From CAVRXQ01 sp963831155 (GTDB taxonomy: Bacteria; Actinomycetota; Acidimicrobiia; Acidimicrobiales; Bog-793), in contig CAWHOY010000005.1 of NCBI GenBank assembly GCA_963831155.1, forward strand, positions 620,001 to 684,000: a stretch of 64,000 nucleotides of DNA, given 5' to 3'. Numbering within the stretch: position 1 is the stretch's first letter; every line of letters starts with the position of its first letter. A program made the translations under genes and the position numbers. The notes beneath the pieces were generated by a model. It searched no databases, was not told the origin of the DNA, and was given only the letters and a program-made list of their open reading frames with translations. This document shows, piece by piece, positions 52,843 through 62,644 of the stretch.

Positions 52843-54900
52843 TTGGCCATTAGCTCGCCGAAGCAGATCCGCAATGTCGCGTTGATCGGACACGGGGGAT
52901 GCGGCAAGACGACGCTCACCGAATCGCTGCTCCATCTTTCGGGCGCGATCACACGGCAAGGACGGGTCGAAGACGGGACGACCGTTTCGGACTTCGAGCC
53001 CGAAGAAGTGAAGCGCCACATGTCGGTCTCGCTGGCCCTCGCGCCGATCGAATGGGAAGGCTTCAAGGTCAACTTGATCGACACGCCGGGCTTCGCGGAT
53101 TTCATCGGCGAGGTTGAGCTTGCGCTCGACGTCTGCGATGTCGCCGTTCTGGTCGTGTCGGCGGTGGAAGGCGTCGAGGTGCAGACCGAAGCGGTCTGGC
53201 GGCTGGCGGAACGGCGCAACCTTCCCCGCGTTGTTTTCATCAACAAGCTCGATCGAGAGCGCGCCGACTTCACCCAGACCCTCGACGCGTTGCGCGAACG
53301 ATTCGGCGCCGGCATCGCGCCCTTGGAGCTGCCGATCGGTGCGGAATCGGAGTTCAAAGGCGTCGCGGACCTGCTCGCGGACGAGGCGATCCTCTACGAA
53401 TCCGGCAAGCGGTCGAGCGCGGCGATCCCCGACGACATGGCCGATCTCGAACACCGAGTCCGTGACACGCTCGTCGAAGGAATAGTCGTTGCCGACGACG
53501 CGATGATGGAGCGCTACCTCGAAGGAGATGTCCCGTCGGCCGCTGAACTCGAGTCGACGCTCGCCGCCGGCGTGGCGGCGGGATCGGTCTTCCCGGTGCT
53601 GTGCGGATCGGCGGTGAACGGAGTCGGCCTTGACCGATTGCTCACCTTCGTCACCGAGATCCCGCCGGATCGCAAGGTGCGCGCGAAGGCGGGCGACCAG
53701 GAGATCGAGATCGCCGACGACGCGAGCGCAGAGCCACTTGCTCGCGTCTTCAAGACGACGCTCGATCCGTTCGTCGGCCGGATCTCGCTCGTCCATGTCA
53801 TCTCAGGGACGCTCAAGCCCGACATCGTCCTGTTCAATCCGCGCACCCGAGCTGAAGAACGACTCCACGTGCTCGAGACGATCCGCGGCAAGGAAACGAC
53901 CCCAGTCGCGCACGCGCTCGCCGGCGACGTCGTCGCCGTCCCGAAGCTCGCCGAGACGCGAACCGGGGACACGCTCGCACCGAAGGGATCCCCGGTCGTG
54001 ATCCCGTTCTCCGAACCGACCGCGCCGACGTATTCGGTCGCCGTGCGGCCGAGGACCGCCGGTGACGAGGACCGGATGATGACCGGGCTCCAGCGTCTCC
54101 AGGAAGAGGATTCGTCGATCGCCGTGCGCCGCAACGACGAGACCCACCAGACGGTGCTGTCGGGGATGGGCGAGACCCATATCCAGGTGACCTGCGAGCG
54201 CCTGCACCGCAAGTTCTCCGTCGACCTCGAGCTCGAGGAGCTGCGCGTGCCGTTCCGGGAGACGATCACGAAACCCGCAGACGCAGAAGGCCGCCACAAG
54301 AAGCAGACCGGCGGCCACGGACAGTTCGGCGTCGTCCACCTCGTCATCGAGCCGCTCGATCGCGGAAGCGGTTTCGAGTTCGTCGACAAGATCGTCGGCG
54401 GCGCGATCCCGCGTCAGTTCATTCCGGCCGTCGAAAAAGGAGTCCGGCGTGCGATGGGCCAGGGCGGCAACTACGGCTTCCCCGTCGTCGACGTCCGCGT
54501 GATCTGTGATGACGGGAAGTACCACACCGTCGATTCCTCGGAAGCGAGCTTCGAGATGGCTGGCGCTCTCGGGTTCGGACTTGCATTCGAAAAAGCGGCC
54601 CCCGTCGCGCTGGAGCCGATCGACAAGGTCGTCGTTACCTGCCCAGCGCGCCTACAAGGTGACGTGCTCGGCGACCTCAACTCACGCCGCGGTCGCGTCC
54701 TCGGGAGCTCGGCCGACGGCGACGGCGAGCAGACGATCGAGGCGCTCGTCCCCGAGAGCGAACTCGGTCGCTACGCAGCCGAGCTCCGCTCCCTGACGGG
54801 TGGACGAGGGAAGTTCTCCGCCAACTTCGACCACTACGCGGAGTTGCCGGTGCATCTCGCCGAACGCCTCGAAAAGAAGAGAGCGGCTGCCGCGAGCTGA
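52843..54900 (+). CDS. fusA2: elongation factor G-like GTPase (EF-G2)
   Basis: This 685-residue translational GTPase has G1 GHGGCGKTT (16-24), G3 DTPGFADF and G4 NKLD, followed by domains II-V (for example KKQTGGHGQFGVVHLVIEP). It matches the EF-G paralogue of actinobacteria (FusA2), whose role is unclear; it lacks the tufA/rps neighbours of the main EF-G. TTG 52843 has AAGGGGG eight bases upstream; GTG 52834 is the alternative. Confidence 0.92.
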   Translation: MAISSPKQIRNVALIGHGGCGKTTLTESLLHLSGAITRQGRVEDGTTVSDFEPEEVKRHMSVSLALAPIEWEGFKVNLIDTPGFADFIGEVELALDVCDVAVLVVSAVEGVEVQTEAVWRLAERRNLPRVVFINKLDRERADFTQTLDALRERFGAGIAPLELPIGAESEFKGVADLLADEAILYESGKRSSAAIPDDMADLEHRVRDTLVEGIVVADDAMMERYLEGDVPSAAELESTLAAGVAAGSVFPVLCGSAVNGVGLDRLLTFVTEIPPDRKVRAKAGDQEIEIADDASAEPLARVFKTTLDPFVGRISLVHVISGTLKPDIVLFNPRTRAEERLHVLETIRGKETTPVAHALAGDVVAVPKLAETRTGDTLAPKGSPVVIPFSEPTAPTYSVAVRPRTAGDEDRMMTGLQRLQEEDSSIAVRRNDETHQTVLSGMGETHIQVTCERLHRKFSVDLELEELRVPFRETITKPADAEGRHKKQTGGHGQFGVVHLVIEPLDRGSGFEFVDKIVGGAIPRQFIPAVEKGVRRAMGQGGNYGFPVVDVRVICDDGKYHTVDSSEASFEMAGALGFGLAFEKAAPVALEPIDKVVVTCPARLQGDVLGDLNSRRGRVLGSSADGDGEQTIEALVPESELGRYAAELRSLTGGRGKFSANFDHYAELPVHLAERLEKKRAAAAS

Positions 54901-54996
54901 ACGGCCGTCGCCCCCAGGATTGACGAAGCTTCGCGGACGCCAACGACGCGGAGCCCGAGGCCCGACGCGAGCCTTCGACGCGGTGCGCTCTCGCCA

Positions 54997-56097
54997 CTAT
55001 GGCCAGATGAGCGTCGATCCCCGATAAAGCGAGGCGGCGATCGTCGTGTTCTCTGCTCTCGATAACCGCGGTGCCGCCTTCAGGAGCTTGTAGCGCAGCA
55101 CAGCGCGCGCCTCGGGTGCCCACTCGGCTGTGCTCTCGACCCCGACGCCCTCACCTGGCAGGCGGTGGTCGATGGCGAGCGCGCTTTCGTAACGCCACTC
55201 CTTCTCGCCGTGAGCGACGAGGAAGCTCGGCCCCTGCGCCTTGGCGAGGAAGCCGACGCAGACACCGACATTTTGGGTGCAGTAATCAAAAGCGTGGAAC
55301 TCCGCCCGGAGGAAGTCAGCCGCCGATTGCTCGTGCTGCGCGAGGAACTTCCGGTTCACGACCACGACGTTGAACGTCCCGGCCACGTCGAACTCAGCGG
55401 GAGTCCAAATGCGGAACTTCTTTCCAGCAGCTCTCAAGGTAAAGGGTTCGTTCGATTGATAAGCCTGCAAAGCGTCGAATTTGCCCTCGGCGAGGAGCAG
55501 CGGGTTATACGAATCGTCGTTCACCATGTGCACCTTGGAGAGGTTGACGCCCGCCTTCACGAGCATCTCGGTCAGTGCCACCGGCAGCACCGAGTGGTAA
55601 GCCAGCAACCCGCCGTCGAGCTGCGTGAGCTTGGTGATGCTCGGGCGCGTCAGGAGCGCGTAGTCCGAGGTGTCGCCGTAGGTGGCGATCCCAACCAGGT
55701 TCGCCCCGTTCGCCTCGGCGACCATCGTGTCGGCGGCGCTTCCTTCGCTGCTCACCTGGGCGGTGTCGGCCGACACGAGCGCGTACGGCGACTCGGTGAC
55801 CGGGACGTCGACGAAGTCGACGTCGAGACAGAGATCCGAGAAGTAACTCAGTTTGATAGCCGCGTAGACGTCGATGATCCCCGCCGAAGCGTCATAACCG
55901 AAGGGCGAGGCAAAAACGATCGGACCTGCTGCTCGGTTGGCGAGGCATTCGCTCGAGCTGCGCGGCAAGGCTCCGTTGATGAGCGGACGAACTGAGGCGG
56001 CAGATGCATGGGATCTCGCCAGCACCGTGCCAACGAGCACGAGTACGACCAACCCCGTTCGTTTTGCGGCACGCGAACTGGACTTCAAAATCCCCAC
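54997..56097 (-). CDS. ABC importer substrate-binding protein (NMT1/SsuA-like)
   Basis: This 366-residue exported protein has a signal peptide (KRTGLVVLVLVGTVLARSHASA) and a type II binding fold. Segments such as SPFGYDASAGIIDVYAAIKLSYF and LVGIATYGDTSDYALLT look like NMT1/THI5 or sulphonate-binding proteins. There is no lipobox Cys. GTG 56097 follows a perfect GAGGAGGT. It is the third gene after ATPase and permease. Ligand unknown; a pyrimidine, sulphonate or nitrate-type anion is possible. Confidence 0.85.
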   Translation of the reverse strand: MGILKSSSRAAKRTGLVVLVLVGTVLARSHASAASVRPLINGALPRSSSECLANRAAGPIVFASPFGYDASAGIIDVYAAIKLSYFSDLCLDVDFVDVPVTESPYALVSADTAQVSSEGSAADTMVAEANGANLVGIATYGDTSDYALLTRPSITKLTQLDGGLLAYHSVLPVALTEMLVKAGVNLSKVHMVNDDSYNPLLLAEGKFDALQAYQSNEPFTLRAAGKKFRIWTPAEFDVAGTFNVVVVNRKFLAQHEQSAADFLRAEFHAFDYCTQNVGVCVGFLAKAQGPSFLVAHGEKEWRYESALAIDHRLPGEGVGVESTAEWAPEARAVLRYKLLKAAPRLSRAENTTIAASLYRGSTLIWP

Positions 56098-56164
56098 AGT
56101 TACCTCCTCGGGCGAGAGAGGAAGACCCTACTGAAGGGCACGCGGTGTATTCGACGCCCGTCTT

Positions 56165-56965
56165 CTAGGAGTTGGCTGCACGAGAAGGGTGCCAGGCCAA
56201 CGCTCGACGCTCGACGGTCACGACCAAGAGCGTGAGCGCCAATCCGAGCAACGAAAGGCAGGCCACCGCCGCATACATCTGGGGCAGTACGTTCGCTTCG
56301 TTTGCGTCGACGATGAGCGAACCGAGGCCGGCAGCGACGTTCCCGCCCGCCGAGAACTCGGCAACTACGGAGCCGACGATCGCAAGCGGGAAGCAGATCC
56401 GGGCAGCGGCGAACAGGTAAGGCAAGCTCGAGGGGATCCGCAGGTGCCAAAGGATCTCGCGGCGCGAGGCGTTGAGCGAGCGGAAATAGTCGCGAGCCTC
56501 CGGGTCGATGGACCGCAGTCCAACGAGTGAGTTGATGAGTAGCGGGAAGAACACGATCAAGCCGGTGAGGAGATAGCGCGGCAAGAAACCAAACCCCAAC
56601 GCGATCACGAGAGCGGGAGCGAGGGCGACCACCGGGGTGACGTTCAACGCCACGGCGAGGGGCATGACGGCGCGTTCGACGACGCGTAGATGACTCATCG
56701 CCACCGCCAAGACGAAGGCCACGACGAAGCTCACGCCGAGTCCGACCGCCGCCTCTTCAAGTGTCACTGCCGAGGCGTCCAGGAATTCCGCCGGGTGGTT
56801 GTCGAGCTGCTGCCAGATCGCCCCGACTCGCGGGATGAGGTAGCCGTTGTGCAGCGCGACCAGCTGCCAGATGAGCGCCAATAGTGCGAGCAACACGACC
56901 GCTGGAAGCGCCCGAAGAAAGGCGCGTACGAAGAGGCGCCAGGCGCGAATGTTCGGCATCGTCAC
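56165..56965 (-). CDS. ABC importer permease (SsuC/TauC-like)
   Basis: This 266-residue protein has about six membrane spans and the EAA-type loop for ATPase contact (IDPEARDYFRSLNASRREIL, then LRIPSSLPYLFAAAR). It is the BPD_transp_1 fold of nitrate/sulphonate/taurine importers. GTG 56965 overlaps the ATPase stop (GTGA). It would dimerise. Confidence 0.9.
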   Translation of the reverse strand: MTMPNIRAWRLFVRAFLRALPAVVLLALLALIWQLVALHNGYLIPRVGAIWQQLDNHPAEFLDASAVTLEEAAVGLGVSFVVAFVLAVAMSHLRVVERAVMPLAVALNVTPVVALAPALVIALGFGFLPRYLLTGLIVFFPLLINSLVGLRSIDPEARDYFRSLNASRREILWHLRIPSSLPYLFAAARICFPLAIVGSVVAEFSAGGNVAAGLGSLIVDANEANVLPQMYAAVACLSLLGLALTLLVVTVERRALAWHPSRAANS

Positions 56966-57765
56966 GACACCGAACCCTCAACTGACCTGGCGCGGCGGAT
57001 GGCGATGCGTACCTCTCGCTCGACTCCCCCGAACTCCGACGTGACCTCGACGAGATCGCCGCGCGGGCGTGGGAGGTGAACGTCGACGATCGCGGCGACG
57101 CGCCCGGGTGCCGGCGACATGACGACGATCCGATCCGAAAGCAGAACCGCTTCAGCGACTGAGTGAGTCACGAAGACAACGGTCGTGCGCTGTGTCTGCC
57201 ACAGCTCGAGCAGCTCTCGCCGCAAGACGTCCGCCGTTAGCTCGTCGAGCGCCGAGAAGGGCTCGTCCATCAACATTACGGCGGGTTGGTGGGCGAAGGT
57301 TCGCGCGAGGGCAACGCGCTGACGCATCCCACCTGACAGTTCGCCCGGTCGTTGGCTCAGGACGTCTCCCAGTCCGAACACCCGCAACAGCTCGCTTGGA
57401 TCCCGCGCCGGTGTCATGTCACCATCCGCCGCTCTGTTCACTTCGAGCGGCAAGCGGACGTTGTCGAGGACGGTGCGCCACGGCAGCAACGCGAGCGCTT
57501 GTGGCACGAATCCGATCCGTTTCGCACGACGCGCCGCTTCTGCCGATTCTCCGAAGATTGAGATCTCTCCGGCATCAGGTTCCTCGAGCCCCGCGGCGAG
57601 TCGCAGGAAGGTCGATTTCCCGCAGCCGCTCGGGCCGATGATCGTGACGAACTCGCCGCGGGGCACTTCGAGGTTCATCGCCTCCAACGCCTTCGCCGAT
57701 CGGTCGCCGCTTCGGTAGGTCTTTGCCACCCCCGTGGCAACCAGCCCGCCGAGCCCTTCTCTCAC
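56962..57765 (-). CDS. ABC importer ATPase (SsuB/TauB-like)
   Basis: This 267-residue ATPase has Walker A GPSGCGKST (about 45), signature LSGGMRQRVALART and Walker B VMLMDEPFSALDELT. It belongs to the nitrate/sulphonate/taurine subfamily and powers the permease encoded next to it. First gene of the three-gene operon. No TPP riboswitch or other known leader is visible in the region upstream. Confidence 0.92.
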   Translation of the reverse strand: MREGLGGLVATGVAKTYRSGDRSAKALEAMNLEVPRGEFVTIIGPSGCGKSTFLRLAAGLEEPDAGEISIFGESAEAARRAKRIGFVPQALALLPWRTVLDNVRLPLEVNRAADGDMTPARDPSELLRVFGLGDVLSQRPGELSGGMRQRVALARTFAHQPAVMLMDEPFSALDELTADVLRRELLELWQTQRTTVVFVTHSVAEAVLLSDRIVVMSPAPGRVAAIVDVHLPRPRGDLVEVTSEFGGVEREVRIAIRRARSVEGSVS

Positions 57766-57926
57766 CTAAGTACAGCGTTCTATTAGTGCGCGATAACGGG
57801 GCTGGGCACGACGTCATCACACCGCTGGTCTTCGACGCGAGTAACCGGGTCCTGCTCAGTCATCGCCTCTCGAGACGTAGGAGGGGACGAGTCGTGGATC
57901 TGTTTCGCAACGATGTCCCTCAACGT

Positions 57927-58175
57927 TCACGAATTCCCCCGGGCGCGCAGCACAAGCTCCTGTGCTCGCTTGTGAAGGGGGTGATTGCTACCGAGAAGCT
58001 GTCCGCGTTCCCAACCGTCCCTCACCGAGCTGACGGTCATGCAGGCGTCGTCGACGCAAATAGACGCGCCGCCGAGCGGCAGATTGTCCGTCGCCGATGC
58101 CAGGGTCGAGAGGTGGAGCACGCCGCCGACCTTCGAGACGACGGTCGTCGTCTCCTGCATCATCGCTGTGAACAT
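57927..58175 (-). CDS. possible small protein or domain remnant
   Basis: This 82-residue frame has a natural-looking composition (GGVLHLSTLASATDNLPLGG, then ASICVDDACMTVSSVRDG) reminiscent of the strands of a GAF-like domain, but too short for one. No ribosome-binding site is seen before the ATG. It may be a decayed gene. The surrounding 57766-57926 and 58176-58300 contain no other feature I can support. Confidence 0.35.
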   Translation of the reverse strand: MFTAMMQETTTVVSKVGGVLHLSTLASATDNLPLGGASICVDDACMTVSSVRDGWERGQLLGSNHPLHKRAQELVLRARGNS

Positions 58176-58300
58176 GGCGAATCACGTGCCCCGACGCAGC
58201 CGCGACCTTTTGCGCGTGTTCACATCACGAAGGCTAACCGCCCCGGTCTCGGGGGTATCAGACCCGTCCGCTCGCGCGACGGATCAGCTGGCGCGGTGCG

Positions 58301-58693
58301 CTAGCCGACGAGCTCGGTGATCTTCGACGCCAGCTTGTTCTCGATCTCTAGGTTCCAGGCCGACTCGGCGACGTCGATCACGAGGAAGAGATCGGAGATG
58401 AGCAGCGTCTCGATTGCGGCGATGCCGAGGTGTTCGAGCCACTTGCCGATGCCCGTTGTCACGGTGAAGTCGCTTGGCGATCCCGAGATCGTGATCGTGA
58501 GCGCGCGATCCGCGTCGACCACTCCTTGGAGCCAGCCACCCTTCTTCGCTTGGATCACCGCGCCTTGGTCGCTCGGCGCGCTCGCCTGGGTCGTGAACTT
58601 CTCGGATTGCAGGTAGGACTCGATGTCACTAGCGAGCTTGCCCAGGTCCGTCCCTTTGCCCTCAAAGTGCTGGACCTTCTGTCCGATTGCCAT
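58301..58693 (-). CDS. conserved hypothetical protein with hydrophobic C-terminal segment
   Basis: This 130-residue protein starts at ATG 58693 with GAAAGGAA just upstream. An alpha/beta N-terminal part (LASDIESYLQSEKFTTQ, then VIQAKKGGWLQGVV and LTITISGSPSDFTV) leads to GIGKWLEHLGIAAIETLLIS, a hydrophobic stretch, and a helical end. I know similar KKGGWL...GxGKW proteins as a widespread unknown family. It lies 13 bases after the broken cytochrome b gene. Confidence 0.7.
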   Translation of the reverse strand: MAIGQKVQHFEGKGTDLGKLASDIESYLQSEKFTTQASAPSDQGAVIQAKKGGWLQGVVDADRALTITISGSPSDFTVTTGIGKWLEHLGIAAIETLLISDLFLVIDVAESAWNLEIENKLASKITELVG

Positions 58694-58706
58694 GCGGTTT
58701 CCTTTC

Positions 58707-60300
58707 TCAAGCGTTGTCCGTCGGTCTGCGTCGCCACTGGCGCCAAACGAGCCGATGCAGCGGTACGACGCTTGGGATGTCGCGCAGCCCCGGCAGGAAC
58801 GGTAGTGCGAGCAGGAGCAACGTTGCGAGCCCCGTCATGTAGATCGCGATCAGATCGACATTCGCCGAGTTCCGCCATCCCGGCAACTGTGGTACCAGAG
58901 CGTGTACAACCACAGCCACGGCTGACCCGGGTAGCTGCCCGTCTCGCTGATCACCCCGCACTGCGAGCCGGTGAGGTGCTGTTTCTGGGCGACTTCTGAG
59001 AAGTAACTACCGTCCTCCAAGAACAGCAACGGCTTGGTGTAATCCGTGCCGTAAAACGGGTGTTGGGCGACGAGGTCGGCGTCGGTCGCACCGGCACGCG
59101 CCAGCGTGAGCTCGGTCGACGCGAGCATCGGCACGGGACCGTCGTTCGCCCGCGGCGTCACGGGCGCGCCGTTGACGAAGGAAACCTTCGTGACAGCGGT
59201 CAAGTACGCCGAGTCCCATGTGGCGCGCTGTTTTGCCGGCGCGCGTTCGTAGTCGCTGATCGCTTTCGCGAGCGGGTGGTCGGTCGAAGCGAGCTTGCCG
59301 AGCGGGTCCAGCACAAAGGTGCGTGCCGCGTTGATCGGCTGCATCACGCCGGCGAGTCGTTGCCACGACGGACCGATCCCCTGCACGTACGCCGAGCCAT
59401 TGTTGTACGGGGGTCCATAGGTTGCCGTCTCGCTCGTGCCGGCGAGCTCGGAAGCGGCCGTCGCGAGAAAGTCGGCCGGAGCGATCTTCGCCCACGTCGC
59501 CACCGTCACCGGCGGTACGTCGGGCGACGACAGGAACACCGCCAGCCCGACGACGAGGACGAGCGCGATCGGGATGAGGACGACGAGCCAGAGCAACATC
59601 TGGCCGAAGTTCATCAAGTCGAACAGCCCTCCGAGACCCGCCGCGTTGATCGCGTCTTTGCCGTTCGTCGATATCCACTGCGAATCGAAGTTCTGCTGAG
59701 AGAGATATCCGGTGAAGCACTCGACGATCGAGACGGCAAACGCGACGACGCCGGACATCCACGTGAGGGCACGGCGACCGCGCCATGCCGCCATCCAGAA
59801 CTTGCCCCAAAGGTGGATGACGATGAACGCCATGAACAGCTCGACGCTCCACAGATGGAGGCTGTTGAAGAAGTGCCGACCGGGTTCGTGTGCCACCAGT
59901 CGACGCCGCCGAGCGCTATCGCGGCTCCGGAGAGGATCGCGATCGCGAGCGCCGCAAGCGACGCGACCCCAAAGACGTAGATCCACGAGGCGACGTAGGC
60001 CGGCTGGGTGTCGGGGAGCTACTTTCCCGGCGGCAACAACGACAGCGCACGTCGGCGCACGGCCGCGGTCCACATCTTCGCCGTTTCGGGATCCTCGGGT
60101 TCGGACGGCTCCGAGTGCATTTCAGGAGACGCCGTCACCGGTGCGGTCTTGCGATCCTTTGGGAACGGAAGGAGCAGCGCGACGCCGAAGATCACGTCCA
60201 TCGCGCCGATCAGGAGGAGGTTCGCGAGCGAGACCTGCAGGATCCCCCAGTGCACGTAGGTGCCGGGACCGTTGAGGTCGACTGCCGACAGGTTCAACAC
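58707..60300 (-). pseudogene. cytochrome b (b6/QcrB-like N-terminal family), broken by stop and two frameshifts
   Basis: Reading on the minus strand from about 60300 (GGAGGT before GTG/TTG), one frame gives LNGPGTYVHWGILQVSLANL and ends LLPPGK-TAG near 60019. The same frame continues after the TAG with QPAYVASWIYVFGVASLAAL. Near 59880 one base is missing and the frame changes, giving HFFNSLHLWSVELFMAFIVI and FTGYLSQQNFDSQW. Near 58893 a second shift is needed to reach the end, WRNSANVDLIAIYMTGL. Pieces align as one membrane cytochrome b with its haem-ligand His. Three lesions in 1.6 kb make it a pseudogene unless they are sequencing errors. The first 100 residues may be a separate small gene. 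Confidence 0.75.
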
Positions 60301-60377
60301 ACACCTCCAATTCGAGTAGACCAACAGCTCGACCCGCTCAGCGTTGGCTGCCAGCGTTGATTGCCCGGTGCGATCTC

Positions 60378-60399
60378 AAAAAGGGCCGAAAGGACCTTT
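60378..60399 (-). terminator. Rho-independent terminator of the DUF885 gene
   Basis: On the minus strand, AAAGGTCC and GGCCCTTT (60392-60399 and 60380-60387) pair with one mismatch around a 4-base loop, and the stem runs into five T (60378-60382 read as A on the plus strand). It lies 35 bases past the DUF885 stop. Confidence 0.6.
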
Positions 60400-60433
60400 C
60401 TGATGCCGCCGCTTGCCTAAGTGCGCGTCGTCG

Positions 60434-62128
60434 TCAGGCGTTCCTCGCGGTCGCGTCGATCCAGCGCCGTACGGCGGCCCCGAGCGCGGGCAGTGGCATC
60501 GAACCGACGGCGAGGACCAGGTCGTGGAACGACCGGACGTCGAACGCTGGTCCGAGTTTGCCGGCTGCCTCGCGTCGGAGGGCCGCGATCTCCAGCCGCC
60601 CGAGCATGTAGGCGAGCGCTTGTGCCGGGTACGCGATGTAGCGGTCGATCTCGGTCTCACATTCGAGTTGGCTCCTCGGAACGTGGGCGAGCATCCACTC
60701 GACGGTGGCTTCTCGCGACCAGCCGAGTGCGTGCAGACCGGTGTCGACGACGAGGCGCGCGGCCCGCCAAGAGTCGTTGGCGACCATTCCCAAGCGATCG
60801 AGGTCTCCTCCGTAGAGGCCCATTTCGTCGGCAAGGCGCTCCGCGTAGAGGCCCCAGCCTTCGGAGCACGCCACATCACCAGCGACGCGGCGCGCTAGGT
60901 GGAGATCTTTTGCCTCCAACGCGATCGTCAACTGGAAGTGGTGTCCGGGGACAGCCTCGTGAAACGCGACCGCTTCCGCCGAATAGCGGAGGCGTTCGTT
61001 TGGCTGGGACGAGTTCACAAAGAAGGTGCCGCGGCGAGAACCGTCGACTGCGCCGGGCATGTAGTACGCGGCTGGCGATCCTTTTTCGAGCGCGGGTGGG
61101 ATCGTCTCGACGGCGCACTGTTCTTTCGGCACCGTGCCGAACCACGTCGGGGCTTCTGATTCGGCACGACGGACCGCGCCGATCGCCGACTGCACGACCG
61201 AGTCCTCGCTCGGGAAGCGAAGGTCGGGGTCCGATCGAAGCCGAGCGCGGATCTGTTCGGGGTCGCTCATCCCCCACAACCGTGTTCCGATCTCCGCGTA
61301 TTCCTCGTCCAATTGCGCGAGCAGGTCGAGCCCGAGCCGGTGGAGCTCGTCCGGTGTGCGGTGCGTCGACGTATTGAACAGGATCAGTCGTTCGTACATC
61401 GCCGATCCCTCGGACAACCAGCAGATCCCCGGTCGCTCGTCCGGGCGTCCGGTCGGAAGGATCTTGTCTGCGAGCACCTCGCGATAACGCCCCAGCGCGG
61501 GCAGCACCGCCGACACGATCAGTTCCGATTGCGTCGTTTCAAACGCAGCATCGGCAGCGTCGAGTGTCCGACGGATGCCGGACAGATCTGGATCCTCGAT
61601 CACTTCGTCGATCTGTTTGATGGCACCCGCGACGCCGCGAGCCACCGTCCTTCGGCCCAACTCCACGCCGTCGAGGTGACGTTGCGCTGCTTGTTCGAGG
61701 TAGGTCGGTAACGCGGCAAGTCGTGCGAGGTAGCCCGCTCGGCGCGCCTCGATATCAAGCGGCAGCTGAGGCAGGACGATGAGGAGGACCGACATCGGCG
61801 CGACGTGAAAGTCCGTCACGGTGAACTCGGCGCTCGGCACTTCGGTTACGGCTTCGAAGTTCCGCGCCGAGATGGCGATGAAATCGAGCGTCTGGCGATC
61901 GGTTTCGGTGAGTTCAAGAGTGATGTTTGCGCCGCCCTGGCGTCGTGCGGTCTCGGCCGCGACCGCGATCTCCGCGTATTTCGAGGCATGGGCGCGCTCT
62001 GCGTCCGCGCTCAGGTCCGGCAGCCGGTCGTCAGCGCCGGGTAGTCCGTACGCCGAGGCATCCAGAGGGTCGTGATCGGTCCGGACGGCGAGGAACGCGT
62101 CCGCCAGAGCATCGATCTCAGACTTCAC
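60434..62128 (-). CDS. DUF885 family putative metallopeptidase
   Basis: This 564-residue protein contains the zinc-binding HEAVPGHHFQ (near 386-395) and, about 35 residues on, SEGWGLYAERLADEMG, the pair of motifs that define DUF885, relatives of M32/gluzincin peptidases. Other signatures are YMPGAVDGSRRGTFFVN and the final VGSMPLPALG. No signal peptide is seen, so it is cytosolic. Substrate unknown. It is divergent from the DUF2237 gene and followed by a terminator. Confidence 0.9.
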   Translation of the reverse strand: MKSEIDALADAFLAVRTDHDPLDASAYGLPGADDRLPDLSADAERAHASKYAEIAVAAETARRQGGANITLELTETDRQTLDFIAISARNFEAVTEVPSAEFTVTDFHVAPMSVLLIVLPQLPLDIEARRAGYLARLAALPTYLEQAAQRHLDGVELGRRTVARGVAGAIKQIDEVIEDPDLSGIRRTLDAADAAFETTQSELIVSAVLPALGRYREVLADKILPTGRPDERPGICWLSEGSAMYERLILFNTSTHRTPDELHRLGLDLLAQLDEEYAEIGTRLWGMSDPEQIRARLRSDPDLRFPSEDSVVQSAIGAVRRAESEAPTWFGTVPKEQCAVETIPPALEKGSPAAYYMPGAVDGSRRGTFFVNSSQPNERLRYSAEAVAFHEAVPGHHFQLTIALEAKDLHLARRVAGDVACSEGWGLYAERLADEMGLYGGDLDRLGMVANDSWRAARLVVDTGLHALGWSREATVEWMLAHVPRSQLECETEIDRYIAYPAQALAYMLGRLEIAALRREAAGKLGPAFDVRSFHDLVLAVGSMPLPALGAAVRRWIDATARNA

Positions 62129-62242
62129 CGGCGCGACCGTACCGAACCGACCCGGTCGAGTCGAGCGTGGCGGGCGACCGCTCGCTCGTCACGGTTCATC
62201 TTTCGGCTCGAGCGAGCGAGAGTCCGGGGAATACTGGCGCGT

Positions 62243-62644
62243 ATGGCCGATCGGAACGTCTTAGGCGGCGAGCTGGAGCCGTGCAGTTTCGACCCGCTCA
62301 CCGGATTCTTCCGCGATGGGTGCTGCACGACCGGGCCAGAAGATCCCGGTAGCCACACAATCTGCGCCGTCGTGACCGCCGAGTTCCTTGAACATCAGCG
62401 CAAGATCGGCAACGACCTCATCACCCCGGTTCCCGCCTTTCGATTCCCGGGTCTTTCCCCGGGCGATCGTTGGTGCGTCACCGCCGCGAACTGGCTGCGG
62501 GCGCATCTCGAAGGTGCGGCCTGTTTTGTCGTCCTCGCCTCCACGCACGAGCGCGCGAGCGAGATCGTTCCGCTCGCGGTGCTTCAAGAGCACGCCGTCG
62601 ACCTGCCGGACAGTCCAGCCGGTCTCGAAGGTCACGGCCCCTAA
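62243..62644 (+). CDS. DUF2237 family protein
   Basis: This 133-residue protein starts at ATG 62243. The pattern NVLGGELEPCSFDPLTGFFRDGCC, followed by DPGSHTICAVVTAEFLEHQR and SPGDRWCVTAANW, with conserved Cys residues, is that of DUF2237, a widespread family of unknown function. The Cys-rich start suggests metal binding or redox. A longer upstream frame is unlikely. Confidence 0.85.
   Translation: MADRNVLGGELEPCSFDPLTGFFRDGCCTTGPEDPGSHTICAVVTAEFLEHQRKIGNDLITPVPAFRFPGLSPGDRWCVTAANWLRAHLEGAACFVVLASTHERASEIVPLAVLQEHAVDLPDSPAGLEGHGP

Noticed and set aside
57766..57926. TPP riboswitch or other leader upstream of the ABC importer
   Set aside because: CTGAGCAGGACCC on the minus strand gives a weak resemblance, but the second conserved half is absent.
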